The notes: a model not told the origin generated them from the letters alone. A stretch of DNA of 64,000 bases from Paragorgia papillata (GCA_035771165.1 JAWNZC010000320.1:2026001-2090000); one strand, 5' to 3'. Numbered from the stretch's first letter, positions 20,933 to 32,355 are shown. Program-made: numbers and translations.

Positions 20933-21169
20933 TATTGTAATACCCCTCCACACCCCTCGCTAATTTTAAAATCACACACAAAAAAAATAAAGAAATAAAT
21001 GACATTGTCTGAAGCCTTAGGATGCTAGAGTTTATAAAGAGCGTTCAGTTCAGTGTGAATCATACCAGACAATCCCTCGCTCCATCATGGACAGAATCAG
21101 CGGTATTATGGACATGGACAAAAAGCCGTGAGCTCAGAGAAAACGTATTGGCACATAGCAATGAAAAGC

Positions 21170-21436
21170 TTATATATGAATATTATTATCTCGAACCGTT
21201 TGGTTATTGTAAGAATCGCTAACTCTGTACACAAGAGCGAGATAGGCGACTATTCTTCCAAAATTATTTACATTCATTTCTTCATAGATGTGATGAAGGT
21301 TCATACCATCGAATTGATTGCTAAAGCAATCAAACAGGTGTCGATGCTCGTCAAGACATGTTTGAATATGATATGATAAAGTATATTTATCGATATCAAT
21401 GTTATACCGTTTTAACTCATCAAAAATTGTATCCAT
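21170..21436 (-). CDS. Bcl-2-like protein candidate of viral type (short)
   Basis: 88 residues from ATG 21436. The key feature is NNFGRIVAYLAL, which resembles the BH1 motif of Bcl-2 proteins (NWGR-I-V-A pattern), preceded by a helical segment and HHIYEEMN as in the turn before BH1. A second copy split by the P element at 43330-50401 conserves the same start and BH1-like motif. No BH2 or membrane tail is visible, so the gene may be truncated or spliced. Polinton/adintovirus-like neighbours suggest an apoptosis-blocking role, which is inference. Confidence 0.45.
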   Translation of the reverse strand: MDTIFDELKRYNIDIDKYTLSYHIQTCLDEHRHLFDCFSNQFDGMNLHHIYEEMNVNNFGRIVAYLALVYRVSDSYNNQTVRDNNIHI

Positions 21437-21581
21437 ATTGCATGCGCTCTGTACGTCTATAACAACAAGTTTTGTTCATGCGACCAAGGTTGGAGGTAAA
21501 TGAATAAAAAGAAGTCAACAACACGATATAAAAGCAAACCTATTTATCACATATTAAATTAGAATACATCATTATGTATGT

Positions 21582-22217
21582 TTAGCAAATGTGTAATCGT
21601 TCCATATTTTCAGTCAATGCATCAATAGATTTTAGAAAAAGGAATTCTTCATATGCTTCTTTAGGATCATCTTTTTTACTTGTAAATGTTTCACCAGTAT
21701 CTGCGACCTTGTACTGATACTGTAATGGACTGCTAAACAGGCACCCAATGTTATAAATACGTGGTAAGTTCTCTGTAGGTTTCCATTCAAAGAATTCACA
21801 GGTATTTTCTCTTTCGTTAGGACAACAATAGAACAAGCGATCTTGGTTAACACCATCTTTCTTGACTTTACGCGTACGACACACCATTCCATGTTTACAA
21901 AATGGTTTGGGACTCTCGAAGATGTCTCCCCACTGCCAAAATGAACAAGGGCTTTCTCGCTCAGAGCAAACCAAGTAAGGTCTTCCATAACTTGCTTTCA
22001 TCTTATCTTTAACCATTCGCATCTTCGCCAATTTCTGATGGTTAGGACACACTGGATGTATACAGCCACTTGCTCGAAAAGAGTCCACAGCCTTCCCGAA
22101 CATGTAACAGTCTTCTTCTGGGCAGAAGAACTCACAACTAGGTTTCTGTCCACAGAACCAAAAGGTACCATTCTCGGTTGTTGAGACAGATGCAGGTTTA
22201 CCATGTAGACATTCCAT
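21582..22217 (-). CDS. GRF-type zinc-finger protein, 211 residues
   Basis: Cysteine-rich protein with about three GRF-like fingers in tandem: FWFCGQKPSCEFFCPEE, then YLVCSERESPCSFWQWGD, then FYCCPNERENTCEFFEW. Linkers carry CPNHQKLA and CKHGMVC cysteine-histidine pairs. GRF fingers bind nucleic acids in repair and viral proteins. The frame is intact. A broken second copy lies at 41615-43011. The downstream neighbour is the Bcl-2-like gene. Probably a virus-derived nucleic-acid-binding protein; the exact role is unknown. Confidence 0.75.
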   Translation of the reverse strand: MECLHGKPASVSTTENGTFWFCGQKPSCEFFCPEEDCYMFGKAVDSFRASGCIHPVCPNHQKLAKMRMVKDKMKASYGRPYLVCSERESPCSFWQWGDIFESPKPFCKHGMVCRTRKVKKDGVNQDRLFYCCPNERENTCEFFEWKPTENLPRIYNIGCLFSSPLQYQYKVADTGETFTSKKDDPKEAYEEFLFLKSIDALTENMERLHIC

Positions 22218-22315
22218 TGCAACGATAGTGTACTTAACCAGAGCCCAAACGAGTTGTAATGTTATAGCAGTTAAGCTGGGTTTATATAACCAGTCAGAAA
22301 TGCATTAATTACTTT

Positions 22316-22352
22316 TCGTGCATCACACCGTGCATCACACCGTGCATCACAC
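22316..22352. repeat. Three direct copies of GTGCATCACACC
   Basis: The motif lies about 100 bases upstream of the GRF gene start and matches in inverted orientation the pair at 20905-20932. It may be regulatory. Confidence 0.65.
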
Positions 22353-22399
22353 TGAATACTAATTACTTCCGTAGCCATAGTGGGGGGAGGGGGGGGGGG

Positions 22400-22850
22400 A
22401 TCTACTGTCGTGCTTGTGCCCTTGAAATCGATCCACGACACCCTCCGCGTCTTGATCTTGGTCTGAATGTCATGCTGTTCGGTGGTTCATTAATTTCGAT
22501 CCCTATCATACAGATTATGCACTCCAAATCTTCTTCGGTGCAGCTAGATCGTGCTTGTGCCCTTCAAGACGACCCACGAAACCCTCCGCGTCTTTATCTT
22601 GGTCTGAATGCCATGCTGTTCGGTTGTTTAAGAAAAGTGTAAAAGGTTTGAGACATTGCAGGTTTTCATGGTAGGATCAAATCGGATCAGTGACTTAGTC
22701 AATTAGAAACATGGGTGTCTTCGTAGAAGTCCGACACAAATTAACCAATGCGGTAAAATTTATTGAAATCGAGGTTTTGTTGGGCTTAAGGGCGAAGTCA
22801 GATCACCCGTAACCACTCGCGTGCTTGCAAAATGTCATCAGAGTCCTACC
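22400..22850 (-). pseudogene. Rearranged Polinton-like remnant with start of RING gene
   Basis: Bases about 22480-22535 encode, on the minus strand, the start of the RING gene (MECIIC then IGIEINE) as at 34398. The surrounding GTGCTTGTGCCCTT and CACCCTCCGCGTCTTGAT blocks occur twice here. Bases 22545-22845 match 34650-34950. The stretch is a shuffled relic and contains no intact gene. Confidence 0.55.
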
Positions 22851-23059
22851 CTCCAATTACTTTCTTAGTGCTGTACCAACTCTCTTTTGGACATGCCCAA
22901 TACATTCTTGTTTCACTATTTCATTGCCATCTGCTTGGTATACACCTTAATTTGCTAGTTGACCTCTCAATCTAGAGTACTTAAGGTGCCAAAACACTTA
23001 CAAAGTTTTTTTCCAAAATTTGAACAATTTTGGGTACCATTCCACAAGAAGTTGGAACG

Positions 23060-23290
23060 TTAATTGGGTAATGAAGATGCATTCACAAAAGATTCCCACG
23101 GAGAACATTGGATAATTTTCAGCAAGAACAGCAACAGATAACCTTGACCAGCTGCGACGTGTAGTGGCTGTTGGCTGTCCTCGTCAAGAGAATGAATATC
23201 TGCTCCTTTATTAATCAAGTACTCTACGACTTCAATGCGACCTCCGTGGCAGGCAGCATGTAGAGGAGTTCTTGTCAAGCTTCCTCCATT
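23060..23290 (-). pseudogene. Ankyrin-repeat fragment
   Basis: TPLHAACHGGRIEVVEYLI and the following NKGADIHSLDE plus QPLHVAA are one and a half ankyrin repeats. Related copies lie at 37397 and 51879, always just downstream of a PolB start fragment. The fragment is short, without a defined start. Copies of ankyrin genes are common accessory genes of large DNA viruses. Confidence 0.6.
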
Positions 23291-23418
23291 TTTTCTATGT
23301 TTACTCCACTATCAGCCAGCTCTTTTACTTTAAGTTAAAATCAAATATTTAAAATCCATAAGACAAAGAATCAAAATTATCTATAATCACACGCTTATTA
23401 TAAACTACTCTATAATCT

Positions 23419-23900
23419 TTAGTTTCGCTTCTGGTTAACACACTTATTTCTGTCACGCACTATTTTAAACGGAATATTTACACTAATGGTTTCTTGACCT
23501 ACACCTTTCACCGTGTTACTTATGCCCTCGAGGTTAACGTCCTGTTGAGTTGTATAATTTAAAGTAATGCCCCAAACGTTCGTCGATGATTTACGACGCT
23601 CGTATATTGCGTATCTTTGCCTTAGCGATGATGATGGCTCTGGCACAACAAAGTTCATCGTTGTTCTTAATCTGGTGAAGACACCGTTTCTTGTTTAAGT
23701 AGCTTTGGAGATTGACCACATTTCGGGTTTTTTACTGGTTTTACCGTGAGGCATCTCGACGTGAACCACGTTCACATTCACCGATTCGTCCAAGGTAAAC
23801 TGGGTATTCGACACGTTCCACAGCCGCCAGGGATTTCCCGGGGGTTAAACGGTCTCGGGGAAGGAAAGGTGAAGAAAAACTAAGGATTAAGCGAACTTGG
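23419..23900 (-). pseudogene. Polinton protein-primed PolB, N-terminal fragment
   Basis: On the minus strand, about 23890-23640 corresponds to the intact-looking stretch at 37805-38029 (FLPRDRLTPDKFLAAVERV), but with stops and frame changes. An overlapping open frame (23658-23419) is conserved in the 52 kb copy. The fragment is dead and lies upstream of the ankyrin fragment. Confidence 0.55.
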
Positions 23901-25539
23901 TATGAGGGGACATGTCGGTGGTTAAACGTAGAGAGTTAAACATAGAGAAAAGTAATGCGAGGCATGGTAATTTCGTTAAAATATTTTATTAAAACATTGC
24001 AAAAAATAAAGACAACGAAAAAACAAATCCCCGCAAAACCGACACACAAAACGGTAAATAAATCTGAAACGAGACGAAAGTAAATTGGACATACAGTAAG
24101 TGCAGGTGATGATATTTTTGGATACATGACTTTTTTTCTTACCTCGAAAAATTGACAATCTTTAGTTTGTGTACCCCACAGATTGCAGAAATCTATATAA
24201 CAATAATTGTTTATGGATTAGTACTTTGGTCTGTTATAGTTGGTTTGTTTTACAGTGTTATAAATTAGGTTTGTTTTAAAGTGTTGTAAATTAGACTGTT
24301 AATTCTAACAGAGTATACTTACTCATATCTCTCTCTTTTTAATTCCCGCCAAAACGGGAACCAAGACAGCCAGTCATCGATAGCCTGGTCTGTTGATCTG
24401 TAGAGAAAAAATAGGAAGAAACATAGTGTTAGAAATTAACAGATTGCTTTCAGCGGAAAACAATCCTTCGAGTTAAATCGCGATGACGGAAAGCGAATTG
24501 TCTGATTCACATATTGACACAGCAAATATGTCAGGTTTCGGAATACGGAAGATCCCTGAACAAGTTTGAAAAATGCGCCAATATATTTGAAACAAGAAAA
24601 ACGATAATTTGAAATGCAGATTTTTTTCGTTGGTAATACAAACAATGCTTTGTATTTTATATAATGACCTTTTGTTTTACGAAGATTAAGGTATTAATAA
24701 TGTTCTTGGCTAATTGTTTTGGTAAATTGCACGAACAGTTGTTTCCTGTCTATTTTCCTATGGTCAAAATGTTAAAAACATTATCGTTTTACAACACAAG
24801 ATTATGCATGTGTGAAATATTTAACGTCTTGAATCCTCGTCATGAATCCTCATGTACTCTGATGTGCTCGTAAGATGTTTCTTTCTTTACATTACCTTCT
24901 CGTGAATTGATATTTCCGAAGTTCAGTTTTATGACTGTAAACACTGACCAACACTTGCATGTACATTAGTTTAATCGGACTAAGGACAGTTTTATTATTT
25001 GTGTACTTGTTTATGAAATTTGAGAAAGTGAACAGTATACAAATGTATACACTTTGTACAAAAATATGTTTCGCGTTAAAAAAAATATTTCAACACATTT
25101 AAACTTGTGATGAACTTAAACACTTTACGGGTGGAGAACTTTTTCCAATACGAGAAAGTGTTTGCAATTTTTGATCGAAACAATATTTTGTTATCTTGGG
25201 TTCTTCGTTGAGCCTGTATATGTTTTTTTATTTGTTATGAAGATCCTGTTTTGTCTTCGTATGATTCTTACTATTTTGGCCCGGGGTGGCCCGATGGCCC
25301 GGTGGCCCGGTACATCACTTCCTTACCACAGATTGTGTCGAGACATGTTACATTTCTCCCCATGTAAACTGTGTTCCGTACGGGTATTGGTACAAAGTTC
25401 AGGCAACAGAAACTTTAGTCTAAAAACCCATTGTATTCAATCTGCAAGTGTTGCGGGTTAGGTTTGAACATGTTTCGGACAAGAACAGGCATATCCACCA
25501 TACGTCATACTGTACTCCGGTGAGCTTGCCCATTTATTA

Positions 25540-25955
25540 TGCTTATTCACATTCGCATTTTGCTCATTACGTGCGCATCACAGACATTTACAGTCGCATT
25601 GTGCTCATTCACATTCGCATTATGCCCATCACGTGCACATTGTGCTCATTTACATTCGCATTGTCCTCATTTACATTCGCATTGTCCTCATTCACATTTT
25701 GCTTAGAACACTCGCGTACTTTGCTCATCACGCGCGCATTGTGCTAATTTACATTCGCATTGTGCTTATTTACATTCGCACTGTGCTCATTCACATTCGC
25801 ATTTTGCTCATAACACTCGCGTACTTTGCTCATTACGTGTGCATTGTGCTCATCATGCTTGCGCATTGTGCTCATTCACATTCGCATTTTGCTCATAACA
25901 TGCACTCGCGTATTTTGCTCATTACGTGCGCATTGTGCTCATTTACAGTGATAAT
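25540..25955. repeat. Minisatellite of GCTCATTTACATTCGCATTGT-type units
   Basis: About 20 imperfect units of 18-24 bp built from GCTCAT, (T/C)ACATTCGCATT and CACGTGCGC. It sits exactly between two blocks of the segmental duplicate and is absent from the other copy at 55250. Confidence 0.85.
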
Positions 25956-26317
25956 ATTGTTGATGTATAATGTTCAAATAAGTTATGTTTTGATTTTCAG
26001 TAAACCGTTTATCACAATCATGCAAAAAAACAAATCCCCGCAAAACCGACACACAAAACGGTAAATAAATCTGAAACGAGACAAAAGTAAATTGGACATA
26101 CAGTATGTGCAGGTGATGATATTTTTGGATACATAACTTTTTTCCTTACCTCGAAAAATTAACAATCTTTAGTCTGTGTACCCCACAGATTGCAGAAATC
26201 TATATAACAATAATTGTTTATGGATTAGTACTTTGGTCTGTTATAGTTGGTTTGTTTTAAAGTGTTATAAATTAGACTGCTAATTCTAACAGAGTATACT
26301 TACTCATGTCTCTCTCT

Positions 26318-26655
26318 TTTTAATTCCTGCCAAAACGGGAACCCGGACAGCCAGTCATCGATAGCCTGGTCTGGTGATCTATAGAGAAAAAATAGGAAGA
26401 AACATTGTGCTAGAAATTAACAGAGGTCAACGAAACCTGAATAGTTCTTTTACTTACATGGAATTGGAGTTAGCACCACACATTAACAAACATGTATTTA
26501 CAAGGAATGAGTTATAATACTTACTTACAGATTGGGCCGCACCAAGTGCCCTCGAAAACATGCAAGCTCGACAAGTGTGTCGAGTGATTACATTGTAGCG
26601 TGTATACATACTCCCCGCATCCTGAGTCGGGGCATGGAGTAGCAGCTAGAGAGAA
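26318..26655 (-). pseudogene. Two small exons of an unrecognised cysteine-rich protein (copy A)
   Basis: Exon at about 26655-26525 follows a CTCTCTAG acceptor and reads TPCPDSGCGEYVYTLQC, HSTHLSSLH and TWCGPIC before GTAAGTAAG. A second exon (26382-26318) after TCTATAG encodes QAIDDWLSWFPFWREL and ends at GTAAGT. The cysteine-histidine layout resembles a zinc finger. A further exon-like block near 26208-26160 carries a stop. The second exon recurs at 24350-24405. No family is recognised; it may be a host gene carried in the duplication. Confidence 0.4.
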
Positions 26656-27119
26656 TACAAGATAAGAGAAAATACATGAATTCAACTTTGTCGTTACAGA
26701 AGATGTATATGTCAGAGTTATCATTTAATAAAACAGCTTGAAGAGAATCGAGGTGAGGAGATATATCTGTTAGACCTTGTTTGACCTTGTTCCTAATGTC
26801 ATTAAGGTATTCCCAGTAAATACTTATTCACCAACCTTTTCAGTTCCTGTCGCTTGCTTTAAGCGGAAAACAATCCTTCGAGTTAAATCGCGATGACGGA
26901 AAGCGAATTGTCTGATTCACATATTGACACAGCAAACATGTCGGGTTTCGGAATACGAATACGAAATTTGTACCGTTTGAATAATACCCTCTTAATCTCT
27001 CTAACCTCTCCCTATCTTCAAGGGTCCCCAGTGTACACTCACACAGTTTAAAATGAACACAGAATTTAAAATTATTAACTATTTACATATCATCCAGAAA
27101 AGGAAGCTCATCAAGGAAG

Positions 27120-27674
27120 TCAATTGATGACCTGCCTTGTTGAGTAATCACCAAATGACTTACTTTTATCTGGACCTCTTGTGTTCTTTTGTTGCCTCTG
27201 TATTTTAATTAACTTCTGTGTAATTTTTCGAAATTTTTTCTTTGAATTTTCAAGTGCTTTGCCTAATTTTTTTATCTTGTTTTCAAATTTTGCAGCTTTG
27301 ATGGTAATTTTCTCAACTTGTTCTTCTAGCTTTCGTTTTTCACCTTTTAATTCATCATTGCTTTTCTTTACTAACAAACAATCAAGTTCTGTATAATAAA
27401 TTTTGATCTCCCATGTTGCCTATCTCCCATTAGTCCACTTAGCCATAAGAGCTTTAACAGACCTCCCACGAGAATTTTGTGCTTTTTTTAAAGCCTTTTG
27501 CATGCTCCATACTTTGCCTCTAAATTCTTGCAAAAGCCTAGGGGAAACTATCACATTTTCAACTCCACAATGCTCAAAAACCAGTTTTGCCAACTCTTTC
27601 AGTGCATCGTAATTATAGGAATTTCTTTGGTCTTCAGGAATTTCATTTTCTTTGTGTTTTTTTAAATAAATCAC
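27120..27674 (-). pseudogene. Unrecognised gene with coiled-coil, one frameshift
   Basis: The first part (27674-27420) is a helical domain with ALKELAKLVFEHCGVEN and EFRGKVWSMQKALKKAQ. After a frame change near 27425 the sequence continues WEIKIYYTELDCLL into a lysine/glutamate-rich coiled coil (KRKLEEQVEKITIKAAKFEN) ending at 27120. The continuity of the two parts suggests one gene broken by a small indel, or a missed tiny intron. No function can be named. Confidence 0.5.
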
Positions 27675-27938
27675 AAAATAGTTGGCTAATAAAGAAAACA
27701 GTGAAAATTCGCATTGGTATTTTAAAATTATAGACTATTACTAGTAGCATGCAACTATTAATAATTAATTTTTAAAATCAAATCCTATACAAGTTTCGTA
27801 TTAAATTGGCAACAAAACAAGAAAATGTAATGGTATCCATTTAACATAAGCAACATATTCCCTCATAAATATACGAGGGAATCATTCTTACCCATTATAA
27901 CAAGTATTTCCACCTATGATGGGATATACATAACTTGT
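27675..27938. other. Non-coding, AT-rich flank of the hAT element
   Basis: Nothing recognised. Confidence 0.4.
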
Positions 27939-28284
27939 CCTAGGATCAGGGCCGGATTAACGGTTCGCGGGGCCCGTGGCATATTATCAGCGCGGCGGGG
28001 CCCCTTGACTCCCCCCCCCTGTGAATTCAGGTTTCCCTGAAATCAGAAAGATTAAAAAATATCAATATTCCACGATTTGAAAAGTTGCCTGTGTATTTAC
28101 AAAACAGAAATATACATCAATAATTGAACTAAAATCCAACGCAGTTTATATAGCATTAACAATTATATAAGTATTATTTTTACAGCAGCAAAGGTTAAAA
28201 GTCAAACTGGCTAAACAACAGGAACAATATTCAAATACATGATCGTCATGTCCATGTAACGTGTCTGTTATTAGAGTCTCATTC

Positions 28285-30552
28285 TCAGGCCTTGTAAACG
28301 TTATGCCTACGCGATTTCTTAAGAGCAAACTCGTTAATTACCGACGACATGTCAATGCTACGCAGAAGGCCATTTTCAATACTAAGCAGAACAAGGCTGT
28401 TCAGTCTCTTCTGCGTCATGCATGATCTGAGCTGATTCTTTATCAGCTTAAGTTTGGAGAACGACCGTTCTCCAGAACAGTTCGAAATCATCAGACTGAG
28501 ATAAATACGGAATGCGATGACAGTGTTCGGAAATACATTTTCCAGATTTTTTACATGCGCAATTCCAACGAATCCACGTTCAATCTGACGTCGTCATCAT
28601 CTTTTGTTATGACGGCTTCGTCATCAGAGTCATCAGAGTCGATCGTAGATGGGGCTGAAGAAGTTGCAGGAACTGAAGCTGTAGTCACTTCCAATGATTT
28701 CTTAACGAAGTCTGTGTTAAGAAAACCAGAAAACTGTAACAATTCGTCAGACAGACTGGCTTCTAGATCTGTGGGGTATGCCTCTTGAAGGATCTTCGCA
28801 CTTTTGATCACTTCTTCAACTGAAAGGTCCTTGAGCTTTCGCAGGAAGCCAAACCTTGTAGCAATACCAGTGTATGCACCCAGTCGTTTCCGCAACTCCG
28901 CATCAATGCTGTCGATTATGACCAGGAACGTACCCGTACGGAACTTACTGGCTGGGGTCTGCGTCAATTCAGGCGCTGATCCTGGTTCGTCGTAACGGCG
29001 ATTTCGTTGACGCACATGTTTAACTTCGTCCGTGTACTGGTCGCATTCACTGAGCTTCTTCCCCTTAGCTTCAAACTCATCAAATCTTGTCCGCAGCTTA
29101 CGGATGAATTCAATCAGCGATTCATAAATTTTAACGGCGGTGTTAAGGTCTTGGTCGGCTGATTGCAGGACTTGACTGTTCGCGTGAAAACGATGCAGGA
29201 TGTGGTGCCACAGAACTGTATTTCCCACTCATATTGCTCGCATTATCGTATGACTGTCCGCGGCAATCAGCAACATCGATGTGATGGGTTTTCAAAAATT
29301 TGAGCAAGCTTTCCGCTAGTTCTTTTCCAGTGTGACCTTGCATGTTAAGGAAGGTTAAATATCGTTCAACAGGACCCGAAGGCAAAACGTACCGAAGAAT
29401 ACAGGTGAGTTGGTCAACATGGGAAATATCAGGGGTCGAGTCTACAGAAACCGAGAAATACTTGGCGGACTTTACTTCCGTAATGATATACTCGAGCACA
29501 CGATTTGCCATCAAATCGATGAATTCTTCACAAATTGTCTTCGACAGATAGGAAGTGTGACCCCGTCCCTTGTTTGCGTTATGGTTGATGTGTTGTGCTA
29601 GGAATGGATCGAATTTGGCTAGCAGTTCCAATATACCCAAGTAGTTGCCGTTTGTGGGTGATCCGACAACCTCGTTTGAGCCACGAAAGGGTAAACCGCG
29701 CTCAGATAGGAAACGGATAGTTTCTACCACCCGCTCTAGCACAGCACGCCAATAATCGCGCTCGTCATTGGTCTGTCTAACCAATTCCGAATCAACACGG
29801 CAGCCAGCATCACTGCGTTGGAGAAGCTGAATCATGGCCTCTCGGTGCATTGCACTTCTTTCGTGACGTGGAATAGAATAGGAAGCGTGTTTCCAATCCT
29901 TATAGCCATCTTTCCCAAAACTTTTGCTGTCGGTCATCAGTTTACATGCAAAACAGAACACTGCATGTTCAGATGGTGAGTAGCAGAGCCAGGTTCGAGG
30001 ATGTTGCTGTTTTGTGAGCTCATGCGTGTATGTGAACAAGCTTTGCGGGCACTGACGGTTGTAATTCTCTCCCTCAAATTGGGTAGAAGATGCGCTGAAA
30101 TCTGCATTCGAATTTCTACATTCACTGCTTCCTTTTGCTGCCCAGTATTCCCTCATACTGTCCGAAATACTAGCAGGCCACATCCCTAAATCACAGGAAT
30201 ATGCATCAGTAGAACTGGACGGATCGTCAGATGTCGGAGATTCGTCAGATTGTTCAGGCACAGAATCTGTCGCTGTTGTCGGCATCGCGGACGTAGTAGT
30301 ATTAATAGTCGACTCAAGAGAAGCCCCTTCATCATTATGCTGTGTTTGCGAATCCGTAAGGGCCTCTACGTTGCTAGCAGTTGCATTGCTACCGCTGCTC
30401 TTGGGAAAAAACAGTTCGGATATTTTTGGGACTTTACTCAAAACTTTACTTTCCCGTGCAACTCGTTCCTCCCTTGCCTTGCGTTTTGCTGCCCCAGATT
30501 CATATTTGCGATTTTTGTCCCGGTCGCGTCCACCGCCACCTGTAGAACTCAT
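28285..30552 (-). pseudogene. hAT transposase (ZMYM/TTF-zinc-finger type), internally deleted and frameshifted
   Basis: ATG 30552 opens a 469-codon frame: Ser/Thr-rich head, a TTF-type finger region (YTHELTKQQHPRTWLCYS, then VFCFACKLM), and the first part of the catalytic domain with VSVDSTPD and CRGQSYDNASNMSG, the first two acidic positions. At about 29228 the sequence jumps, in another frame, to WHHILHRFHANSQVLQ, losing roughly the middle of the RNase-H fold. Another frame change near 28560 precedes the C-terminal NCSGERSFSKLKLIKNQLRS dimerisation region. The element cannot make a full transposase. Confidence 0.85.
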
Positions 30553-30879
30553 TTAGATCTACTGTAGCATTCCTAAACATCTAGTAAAAAAAAACTCTAG
30601 TATCAATATGTATAGTATAAAGGAACGGTGTATCAATAATTATCAATTTGCCTTGAAAAGTTGGCAAGTTACTGTTCATACAACTTTATAGCGCCTGGGT
30701 AATGTATAAGCTAGTATAATGATTGATGCATGTGAGATAATTGCGAGAAGACATTCTTAATGACATATTAACTAATTACTGTATAGAGTATAGACTACTG
30801 TAGTTGAGTGATTGTAGACCTAGATTAAACGAAGAGGAGTTGTAGAAAACGTATATTCTGAAATTAGGCATTTGTAGTT

Positions 30880-31220
30880 CGTCTGGATGTGCGTCTTCAG
30901 TATAAAAACAGGCACAAGAGTCAAGACGCATTATGCGTCTAGACGAACTATGTTATTGTGCGTCTTAAGAAGTTAATAAGCGACGCGCAATCGATGATAG
31001 TTTGCCCTTGGCGGCGTTGGCGCATTATGCGTCGTGTGCCCGTCTTTACTGAAGACGTAAACAAAAATTGCTTATTCGTCCGATTATTTGTCTCGTCTTT
31101 ACACTAGACGATTAGACGAATAATATATAAAAGACGCAAATCACGCAATGACGCATTATGCGTTCAGACGAATAATGCGTCTCTAGAAATAAACGGCCAT
31201 AATAATAAATCACTTTGAGT
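30880..31220. repeat. Cluster of palindromic GACGCATTATGCGTC motifs
   Basis: Several full and partial copies of GACGCATTATGCGTC and AGACGAATAATGCGTC lie within 340 bases inside the hAT element, about 330 bases upstream of the transposase start. Confidence 0.6.
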
Positions 31221-31829
31221 CGTCGAGGAAAGACGAAACGGCTCAATCAAGGAAATAGACGGCTTTAACATCAGTTCAAACTTTAACACTTACCAAGCTT
31301 CAGTAGGTTCCTTTCATTTCCTTTAGTTTAGTGAGCCAGAGACTATTATCAGAGAGAGTGTTTCAGGTTTGATAAATGTCGTCGAAACAGTCGAATTAGT
31401 GTCAAACAGCGCGGTTGTTGCTATACTTGTTATTTGTAATATGATATGAGTTGTGTCAAGTGACACAAATACACAATGAGTCATTATCAACAATAATATC
31501 ATATGACAGGCTGAATGCTGACAGCTACAGGTTGCACTGTAAAATATATAGTATATATTGAAATACTTGAAAATCTGAAACGAGTAATCAAGTATAATAA
31601 CCTAAAGTACGTACCTGAAACGTTGCTTCAAAAGTACCTCGATAGCGTTCATAATTAACTTCTGCCGTCTAACCGTCTTCCACGAAATTCAGCAATCTAT
31701 TCTTTCAGCATTTATTATTACAGTTAGCATAAGGCAATTTAACTGCAATTTTTAATTTTTCCGGCCGTTGCACTTTTCTTGGACGCATCTGTATTTGTGG
31801 CAACAGCGCCTCGCTTATTGTGGCTCTTT

Positions 31830-32270
31830 TTGACTTTTGGGTTCTCGCTTTTTCATTTTTGGGGCCTCGCTTTTTTATTTATGGTTCCGGCCTGCTTTTT
31901 TTATTTTTGGGGCCTCCCTAGCTTTTTTATTTATGGTATCTTGCTTTTTTTATTTTTGGGGCCTCGCTATAGCTTTTTTATTTATGGGTTCTTGCTTTTT
32001 TTAGTTTTGGGGCCTCGCTAGTTTATTTATGGGTTCTTGCTTTTTTTAGTTTTGGGGCCTAGCTCGCTTTTTTATTTATGGGTTCTTGCTTTTTTATTTT
32101 TGGGGCCTCGGTTGTTTTTTTTTGTTTTTGGGGCCTGTTTTTTTAGTTTTGGGGTCCCGGCGCCTCGCTTTTTCATTTGCGGTACCTCTTTTTTTAATTT
32201 TGGAGCATCGTTTTTTTTACTTTTGTACGTGGCCTTGCGGTTTTTGGGCCCCGCGCTAAAAAATCGAAAC
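31830..32270 (+). repeat. Degenerate minisatellite of TTTTTTATTTTTGGGGCCTCGC units
   Basis: More than ten units of about 25-60 bp alternate T-rich tracts with GGGGCCT. Open frames across it are low-complexity artefacts. Confidence 0.85.
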
Positions 32271-32355
32271 TGAGCAAAGCGCGGGGCCCCTAAAAGCGCG
32301 GGGCCCGTGGCATAAGCCACTTCAGCCATATGGTTAATCCGGCACTGCCTAGAAT

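Larger units (their letters stand above)
22853..26970. repeat. Mosaic segmental duplicate of 51661-55260 (copy A)
   Basis: By eye: 22853-24440 matches 51661-53190; 24435-25540 matches 54170-55250; 26025-26830 matches 52815-53615; 26850-26970 matches 54160-54275. The blocks are in the same orientation but out of order, with one part present twice in copy A (offset about 2 kb). Confidence 0.85.
27947..32347. mobile_element. hAT transposon, 4401 bp, with decayed transposase
   Basis: The ends are CAGGGCCGGATTAAC and, on the right, GGTTAATCCGGCACTG, with an 8-bp duplication CCTAGGAT / CCTAGAAT (27939-27946, 32348-32355; one mismatch). The subterminal ends are G/C-rich with GGGGCCCGTGGCAT on both sides. 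It contains a transposase pseudogene, a zone of palindromic GACGCATTATGCGTC repeats and a minisatellite. Confidence 0.88.

Noticed and set aside
23936..24158. Cysteine/phenylalanine-rich frames in the segmental duplicates
   Set aside because: Copies at 25983 and 52710 change frame or lose parts freely, so there is no sign of coding constraint.
25448..26064. Frames with repeated HIRIVLI units across the minisatellite
   Set aside because: They are by-products of the 18-24 bp repeat.
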